A stretch of DNA of 18,231 bases. Source: CAZKUN01 sp964555935 (GTDB lineage: Bacteria; Armatimonadota; Zipacnadia; Zipacnadales; VGFC01). A program made the translations under genes and the position numbers. The notes under the pieces were generated by a model, which was not told where the DNA came from, did no database searches, and saw only the letters and a list, made by a program, of their open reading frames with translations. Of the stretch, positions 14,229 to 18,231 are shown piece after piece (positions within the stretch are counted from its first letter, which is position 1; every line of letters begins with the position of its first letter). The DNA is taken from positions 1 through 18,231 of the forward strand of contig CAZKUN010000189.1 of assembly GCA_964555935.1 (NCBI GenBank), in the 5' to 3' direction.

Positions 14229-15314
14229 CGAGGGTCTCGAATTTGCGTGCTCATACATCGCGATCACGTTCTCGACCGGCGCCTCGGGGCCGATGGATGA
14301 GGAGGGAGCGAGAAGCAATCCGCCACGGTCCCTCACGGTCTCGAAGCAGTGATCTACGCGTTTCCTCACGTCGTCGGGTGTTTCCTGGGGCAAGGTGGTG
14401 ACGGTCGACATTCCGCCAAAGAGAATCAGTGGGTTGCCCTCCGCGGAGTCGGTCTGGGCGAGGTCCTCGAACAGGATCCCGCCCTCCTCCTCGTAGAAGC
14501 CCTGGAAGCCCGCCAGCCCGAGTTCGATCATCTGTGGCAGGATCTCTCTGTAGTTGGCGTCCGCGTGCCAGACGACTTTCATCCCAGCGGCGAGCAGCGG
14601 CTCGATGGCATGACGCACGATGGGGAAGTAGAGCCGCTCAAGCAGCGCGGGTGAGAGCATCGGCCCGCGGCGGGAGCAGATGTCCTGGCCGATCCAGATG
14701 ACGCGGAGGAGACCGCGCTCCACGGTGGCCTGCGCGAAGGCCTCGAGGTGGCAGCGCGAGCGCTCGCCCCATGCCTGGAAGAGATGGGTCATCTCGTTCA
14801 CGTGCAGCGCGCAGGCCATCAGGAAGGCCTCGTAGGTGTACTCGCCATCGCTGGTGGGGAAGTGGGGCGCGTGGCCGAGGCAGTGGGGGATGTAGAGCAT
14901 GTCGCCCGCGTCGCGCTGGCCGGATTGCATGAGGTTGAGATACCCGTCATACGCGGCCTGGAAGTCGAACTCGGCGCGGATCTCTTGGGGCGATGGCGCT
15001 TGCTTAGCGAGTTCGGCAACGCCCTCGGGCGTGGTGATGGAACTCTCGACCTCGCGGTGGGTGAAGCCCGTCGCCCGGCCGTCGACGCCGTCGGTTTCGG
15101 CCTCCGGAGCCTTGGGCATGACGGGGCCGAGGATCGCATCGCAGCCGAGCCGACGGAACGCCTCGAAGACGTGCTTGCGGGGCTCGCCCCAGAAGTCATC
15201 GGCCCCGGCGATATCAGCCAACGCCCGCCAGTTGTTCCACAATCCCCCCGCCACCGGCGGCCGGTCGATGGGCTGGAAGCGGAAGGATGCGAGAGTGCGT
15301 TCAATGCCGGTCAC
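14226..15314 (-). CDS. UROD-superfamily protein, non-haem type, homologue 2
   Basis: A 362-residue protein of the uroporphyrinogen decarboxylase superfamily, which also holds corrinoid methyltransferases and many catabolic homologues. It lacks the RQAGRY substrate motif of true HemE. Seen: ERTLASFRFQPIDRPPV at the start, DICSRRGPMLSP at about 211-222, MKVVWHADANYREILPQM at about 245-262, and the family ending IGPEAPVENVIAMYE at about 341-355. At the position of the zinc ligand pair H-x-C of MtaA-type methyltransferases it has H250-x-D252, and serine stands where the C-terminal cysteine would be. Zinc-dependent methyl transfer is therefore doubtful. The start is GTG 15314, with GGGAGA 9 bases upstream. 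It lies 26 bases after the small membrane protein gene. Its stop is inside repeat module C. Confidence 0.82.
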   Translation of the reverse strand: MTGIERTLASFRFQPIDRPPVAGGLWNNWRALADIAGADDFWGEPRKHVFEAFRRLGCDAILGPVMPKAPEAETDGVDGRATGFTHREVESSITTPEGVAELAKQAPSPQEIRAEFDFQAAYDGYLNLMQSGQRDAGDMLYIPHCLGHAPHFPTSDGEYTYEAFLMACALHVNEMTHLFQAWGERSRCHLEAFAQATVERGLLRVIWIGQDICSRRGPMLSPALLERLYFPIVRHAIEPLLAAGMKVVWHADANYREILPQMIELGLAGFQGFYEEEGGILFEDLAQTDSAEGNPLILFGGMSTVTTLPQETPDDVRKRVDHCFETVRDRGGLLLAPSSSIGPEAPVENVIAMYEHANSRPS

Positions 15315-15340
15315 GTATGCGTGTCTCCCGTTGCTTTGGG

Positions 15341-15679
15341 CTACAGGAACTCCGGGAAGATGATGAAGGCGGCCATCGCGGCGATCAGTGGCGAGCCGCC
15401 TGCGACGAAACATCCTAGCCGCCAGGCGAGCATCTGTATGAATGGGGCATCCCGTCGCTGCTCCCACTGCAGGGCACGTCTACCGAGCCATCGGGCGGCC
15501 AACGGGCCGATCACACACAACGCCCCAATGAGAAGCCAGAACACGCCGGCGACCTGCGCGTCGCGGGCGTAAATGCCGATGAGCAGCAGGTGGAACGCGG
15601 CGGCGGACAGCACCCACTCCCAACCTCGGTACACGTTCCGATCCCAACTCGATGCCTCTTCCCACCTGATCTCCTCCAT
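15341..15679 (-). CDS. Small membrane protein, unknown
   Basis: A protein of about 112 residues with no recognised family. It has an acidic/tryptophan-rich N-terminus and about three membrane segments: VLSAAAFHLLLIGIY, VAGVFWLLIGALCVIGPLAA and CFVAGGSPLIAAMAAFIIF. Two adjacent ATG codons exist at 15682 and 15679. GGAGG lies 3 bases from the first and 6 from the second, so 15679 is preferred. It is set tightly between two UROD-superfamily genes on the same strand, 26 bases on each side, so it is almost certainly in their transcript. The position hints at a shared pathway, for example an accessory membrane subunit, but nothing in the sequence says what it does. Confidence 0.7.
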   Translation of the reverse strand: MEEIRWEEASSWDRNVYRGWEWVLSAAAFHLLLIGIYARDAQVAGVFWLLIGALCVIGPLAARWLGRRALQWEQRRDAPFIQMLAWRLGCFVAGGSPLIAAMAAFIIFPEFL

Positions 15680-15705
15680 CATCCACCTCCGTACCCGATT
15701 TGCGC

Positions 15706-16809
15706 TCAGTTGAACATCGCCGGCGTGAAGTCGTAGAGGCGGTTTCGGACCTCGATGATGCGATCCATGGGGCAGTGGGGCGTCATGACGCCGGCGCTGG
15801 TGAGGACGACGCCGTTCATCGTGCCCGCGTCGCGAAGCCAGCCCTCGATGGTGTCGACGATTGCGTTGGCCGGCTTGAGCCAGAGCGTGACGTCCGTGCC
15901 GCCGATGATGGCCGTGTTCGGGCTCAGGTTGACGCGATCCGCCAGCGTGGTATCGCCGACGGGCGGCGTCGTGTAGGCCTCAATGGCGACGGCCGGCAGC
16001 TCGTCGATCTTCGGCAGCAATTGCCTGAGCTTGCCGCACTGGTGCAGGACCTGCTGCTTGCCCGCGTCGGCCATGATCGTTCCGTACTCCATCAGGTGCT
16101 GCCAGCAGTATTTCTCGAAGATCTCAGGCGACATGAGCGTGGTGGATGTGTTCTCGACGCAGCAGATGTAATCGAGCGGAGTGCTGGCCACCAGCGCCTT
16201 GATGTAGCGCACTCGGTCCTGGTGCATGATCGCGATCAGCTCGTCCATCTCATCCGGGTAATCGGCGAAGAAGAAGTACGTGTTTTCGGGCCCGATCATG
16301 TGCTGGATGAGATCCATCAGCGGCGAGATGCCCATGCCTGTCATCGTGATCCCGCGATCGCCGACGGCGCGTAAGCGGGCATGGCTGTTCTCGATCAGCT
16401 TGTCCTGCGCCTCATACGTCGTGTGGGCGTAGATGTCCCGCGCGGCGCGGAGATCCGCGTAGTCCTTGATGGCAAACTCGATCGGGTGCCAGGCCTGGGA
16501 GCCCTCGTCGAAGCCGTCGACGCCGACCAACGTCCGGTCGGGAGTCTTCCATGTCATGGTGCGCCTGGAGCCATCGCGCTCGACGGAGTGCTCGGTGACG
16601 TCATTGCTGCCAACCACGCACGATCCGCCGCCGCCCATGTGGTCGAGATCGAGATGATCGGCGAGTTCGAGATCGGTCAGCTTCGAGTACTTCGGATCCT
16701 GCGGGTGGAGGTAGTCAGGCCCGAAGATCTTCGCCCAGAATGGCAGGCGGTCGACTTCCTCACGGCGGAGGGCGCGCTCGAAGCGCTCCTTGCGGGTCAT
16801 GGTGGTCAT
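15706..16809 (-). CDS. UROD-superfamily protein with H-x-C motif, homologue 1
   Basis: A 367-residue uroporphyrinogen-decarboxylase-superfamily protein, not a HemE orthologue since the RQAGRY motif is missing. Seen: TRKERFERALRREEVDRLPF at the start, DLELADHLDLDHMGG, an inner ENTSTTLMSPEIFEKYCWQH, and QVLHQCGKLRQLLPK, whose H-x-C-G (near residues 256-259) matches the zinc ligands of MtaA/CmuA-type corrinoid methyltransferases. The usual third ligand cysteine near the C-terminus is not in place, though MTPHCPMDRII offers a cysteine a few residues on. No corrinoid protein gene is nearby. ATG 16809 has GAGGTG about 6 bases upstream. GTG 16818 overlaps the RraA stop (GTGA) and is an alternative giving 3 more residues. 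It is translationally close to the RraA-like gene upstream. Confidence 0.84.
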   Translation of the reverse strand: MTTMTRKERFERALRREEVDRLPFWAKIFGPDYLHPQDPKYSKLTDLELADHLDLDHMGGGGSCVVGSNDVTEHSVERDGSRRTMTWKTPDRTLVGVDGFDEGSQAWHPIEFAIKDYADLRAARDIYAHTTYEAQDKLIENSHARLRAVGDRGITMTGMGISPLMDLIQHMIGPENTYFFFADYPDEMDELIAIMHQDRVRYIKALVASTPLDYICCVENTSTTLMSPEIFEKYCWQHLMEYGTIMADAGKQQVLHQCGKLRQLLPKIDELPAVAIEAYTTPPVGDTTLADRVNLSPNTAIIGGTDVTLWLKPANAIVDTIEGWLRDAGTMNGVVLTSAGVMTPHCPMDRIIEVRNRLYDFTPAMFN

Positions 16810-16814
16810 GTCGC

Positions 16815-17537
16815 TCACCTCTCGATTGCGAATTGCCTCGACAGCTCGGCGAATCTCTCCATGAACGTATCGCGTTCGGACAGAAACTTCTCAAGCGAGA
16901 AGCCCGCGGATCGGGCGGTCTCGACCATCGGCTTCTCAAGTTCCTCCATCGCGGCGCAGGCCTCCGCCAGGCGGGGAGCCACCACATCCGGGACGATGCA
17001 GACGCCGTGCTGGTCGGCGTGGATGAGGTCGCCCGGCGCCACCGTTGCCCCACCGACTTCGATCGGCGTGCCGAAGTCCTCGTAATGGACGTTCGCGTGG
17101 GCGACCTGGACGCAGCCCGAGAAGAGGTGGAAGCCGATCTCCCGGCACTCGTCGAGGTCGCGGACGCCGCCGTTGGTGACGTGTCCCACGCAGCCGAGGG
17201 CCCTGTGCAGCGACGAGTTCACCTCACCCACCAGCGCGCCGATGGGCCGGTCGTCGAGGTCTTGGGCGACGAGGACGCGTGGCGCGGGCTGAGCTTGGAC
17301 ATGCGCGTAATAGCCGTCCATGTCGGCCGGAGCTGTCGCCGGCTGCCACGCTCGGAACGTACACGTCGCCGCGTAGCCGACCATGACGCCGAGATCCGGG
17401 AAGCGGCACTGGATCTCGGGCATCATGAATCCCTCGGTCCGCTCGCGCACGCCAAACATCTCTATCGCGTTGCTGACGGTAGGGGTGATGAAGTTCCTGA
17501 GTTCGGTAAGTTGCGCGTCGTTCAGTGGCTCGGGCAC
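16815..17537 (-). CDS. RraA-like / HMG aldolase-type protein
   Basis: A 240-residue member of the RraA-like family, formerly labelled dimethylmenaquinone methyltransferase. Characterised members are class II pyruvate aldolases such as 4-hydroxy-4-methyl-2-oxoglutarate aldolase; others bind RNase E. Seen: GALVGEVNSSLHRALG at about 100-115, the TNGGVRDLDE motif at 121-130 with R126 and D127 (substrate and metal site), and GDLIHADQHGVCIVP at about 169-183. Asn replaces the usual Asp before GG, so activity may differ. The C-terminal helix is longer than in compact RraA. The start is GTG 17537, with GGAGGAA 5 bases upstream. It is the first gene of the minus-strand run, and its stop overlaps a possible start of the next gene, which suggests a catabolic aldolase role rather than RNase regulation. 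Confidence 0.86.
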   Translation of the reverse strand: MPEPLNDAQLTELRNFITPTVSNAIEMFGVRERTEGFMMPEIQCRFPDLGVMVGYAATCTFRAWQPATAPADMDGYYAHVQAQPAPRVLVAQDLDDRPIGALVGEVNSSLHRALGCVGHVTNGGVRDLDECREIGFHLFSGCVQVAHANVHYEDFGTPIEVGGATVAPGDLIHADQHGVCIVPDVVAPRLAEACAAMEELEKPMVETARSAGFSLEKFLSERDTFMERFAELSRQFAIER

Positions 17538-17729
17538 GGTGGTTCCTCCGGTCTCAGCGGCTGCGGCGAGGCGCGTTCACGAACGAATTGGGAGCCCCAT
17601 CACGGTCGCGGGCGTTGACCCAGACAGCTTTTTGCCGATAATGGGTACAATCCCTTCGTGGCCGATGGCTTGGGGCCGCGCGCGATTCTCGCCGCTGTCG
17701 CGCCAATTACGGAGAAGAGGGTCGAAGTG
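17538..17729. promoter_or_regulatory. Divergent intergenic region with plus-strand promoter
   Basis: This 192-base gap separates the RraA-like gene (minus) and the YjbQ gene (plus). On the plus strand TTGACC at 17615-17620, a 16-base spacer and GATAAT at 17637-17642 form a good housekeeping promoter for yjbQ, giving a leader of about 80 bases. A second -10-like TACAAT lies at 17646-17651. A small inverted repeat GTTCACGAAC at 17575-17584 could be an operator for the minus-strand run but is short. I did not find a convincing minus-strand promoter. Confidence 0.5.
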
Positions 17730-18131
17730 ATGCTGAAGCGTCTGCCGGTTTCCACCAACACTCGCGAGCAGTTCGTCGACATCACGGCGGAGGTCGCAGC
17801 GGCGATTCGGGAAGCGGGCGTCACGAGCGGGACTGTCACCGTGTTCGTTCCTCACTCCACCGCCGCGATCACGATCAATGAGAACGCGGATCCGAGCGTT
17901 GTGGGCGATCTGCTGAAGGGCCTCACCGAGATCGCGCCACACCGAACGGCGTATTACCGTCACCGCGAGGGCAACTCCGACGCGCACCTCAAGGCGAGCC
18001 TCATCGGTCCGTCAGAGCGGGTCATTATCGAGGACAGCGAGCCGCTGCTGGGCACGTGGCAGGGCATCTACTTCTGCGAGTTCGACGGCCCGCGTTCCAG
18101 GCAGCTCTGGATCAAGATCTCTTCCGACTGA
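17730..18131 (+). CDS. yjbQ: YjbQ/UPF0047 family protein
   Basis: A 133-residue YjbQ (UPF0047) protein, a widespread small cytosolic family; some members have been reported to have weak thiamin phosphate synthase activity, and the physiological role is not settled. Seen: the family blocks FVPHSTAAITINENADP, HREGNSDAHLKASLIGPS and EPLLGTWQGIYFCEFDGPR, with the conserved His, Asn and Asp residues of the putative metal site. ATG 17730 is chosen because GGAGAAGAGGG lies about 8 bases upstream and it gives the family's usual length. A longer frame from GTG 17658 would add 24 residues that lack conservation and start very near the likely transcription start. It stands alone on the plus strand, divergent from the RraA-like gene. 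Confidence 0.9.
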   Translation: MLKRLPVSTNTREQFVDITAEVAAAIREAGVTSGTVTVFVPHSTAAITINENADPSVVGDLLKGLTEIAPHRTAYYRHREGNSDAHLKASLIGPSERVIIEDSEPLLGTWQGIYFCEFDGPRSRQLWIKISSD

Positions 18132-18194
18132 GACGTAGCGTCCACGCCTTAGCCATTCCCCAGCCCGCACCCCCCATGGACCCGCATTGCCCAT

Positions 18195-18231
18195 ATGAGC
18201 AGGGAGGTTTTCGGTAGAGGTGCCAAGAAAC
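18195..18231 (+). CDS. Possible 5' end of a further gene at the window edge
   Basis: From ATG 18195 the frame stays open to the window end (MSREVFGRGAKK, 12 codons) but no ribosome binding site precedes it. Alternatively GTG 18220 has GGGAGG about 12 bases upstream and starts VPRN. Too little is visible to identify a product or be sure that this is a gene. Confidence 0.25.
   Translation, partial: MSREVFGRGAKK

Noticed and set aside
14226..16818. True uroporphyrinogen decarboxylase (hemE) for the two UROD genes
   Set aside because: Both lack the RQAGRY motif and sit in a catabolic context without other haem genes.
17575..17584. GTTCACGAAC inverted repeat as an operator
   Set aside because: Arms of only four bases and no second copy at another promoter in the window; mentioned only in the intergenic entry.

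Overview
The window is G+C-rich bacterial DNA, densely packed, with Shine-Dalgarno starts and frequent GTG/TTG start codons. It looks like a genome fragment from an uncultured or little-studied lineage of the Planctomycetota / Armatimonadota / Hydrogenedentota kind. The reasons are several UROD-superfamily and ThuA-like catabolic genes, large uncharacterised glycoside-hydrolase-like proteins, and paralogous membrane-anchored proteins with a pseudopilin-like C-terminus. That taxonomic placement is inference only. A complete nfnA with an adjoining nfnB/gltA-type gene points to anaerobic or fermentative redox metabolism. I found no tRNA, rRNA, CRISPR array, phage gene or transposase.

Layout. (1) 1-2172, minus strand: nfnA, then nfnB cut by the window edge, together a probable electron-bifurcating NADH-dependent ferredoxin:NADP+ oxidoreductase, with a palindromic repeat pair between them. 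(2) 2406-7462, plus strand: a SIMPL/DUF541 protein, two tandem paralogues with an N-terminal anchor and a pseudopilin-like C-terminal motif, mutY, and a flavodoxin-like Fe-S flavoprotein that overlaps mutY by ATGA. (3) 7459-9675, minus: a large secreted discoidin/glycoside-hydrolase-like protein, convergent with the flavoprotein so that both stop codons share one CTAG. (4) 9763-10401, plus: a YdcF/DUF218 membrane protein. (5) 10459-17537, minus: an eight-gene same-strand run. In transcription order it is an RraA-like aldolase, a UROD-superfamily protein with an H-x-C motif, a small membrane protein, a second UROD-superfamily protein with H-x-D, ThuA, a small anchored protein starting at TTG, a small membrane protein, and a glycoside-hydrolase-like protein. 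(6) 17730-18131, plus: a YjbQ/UPF0047 protein with a readable promoter, then the window edge.

How it fits together. The minus-strand run in region 5 looks like a catabolic cluster for carbohydrates or methylated/aromatic compounds: a glycan-directed enzyme, ThuA, a class II aldolase-like protein and two non-haem UROD homologues, with small membrane proteins of unknown role between them. It is the best candidate for an undescribed system, although each large component belongs to a known family.

The most striking sequence-level structure is a family of small palindromic modules. Each begins with GTAGG or a variant and carries a short inverted repeat, and they sit directly after the stop codons of minus-strand genes at three separate places, always in the same orientation relative to the upstream gene. 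At two of the three the repeat's own leading bases appear to supply the stop codon.
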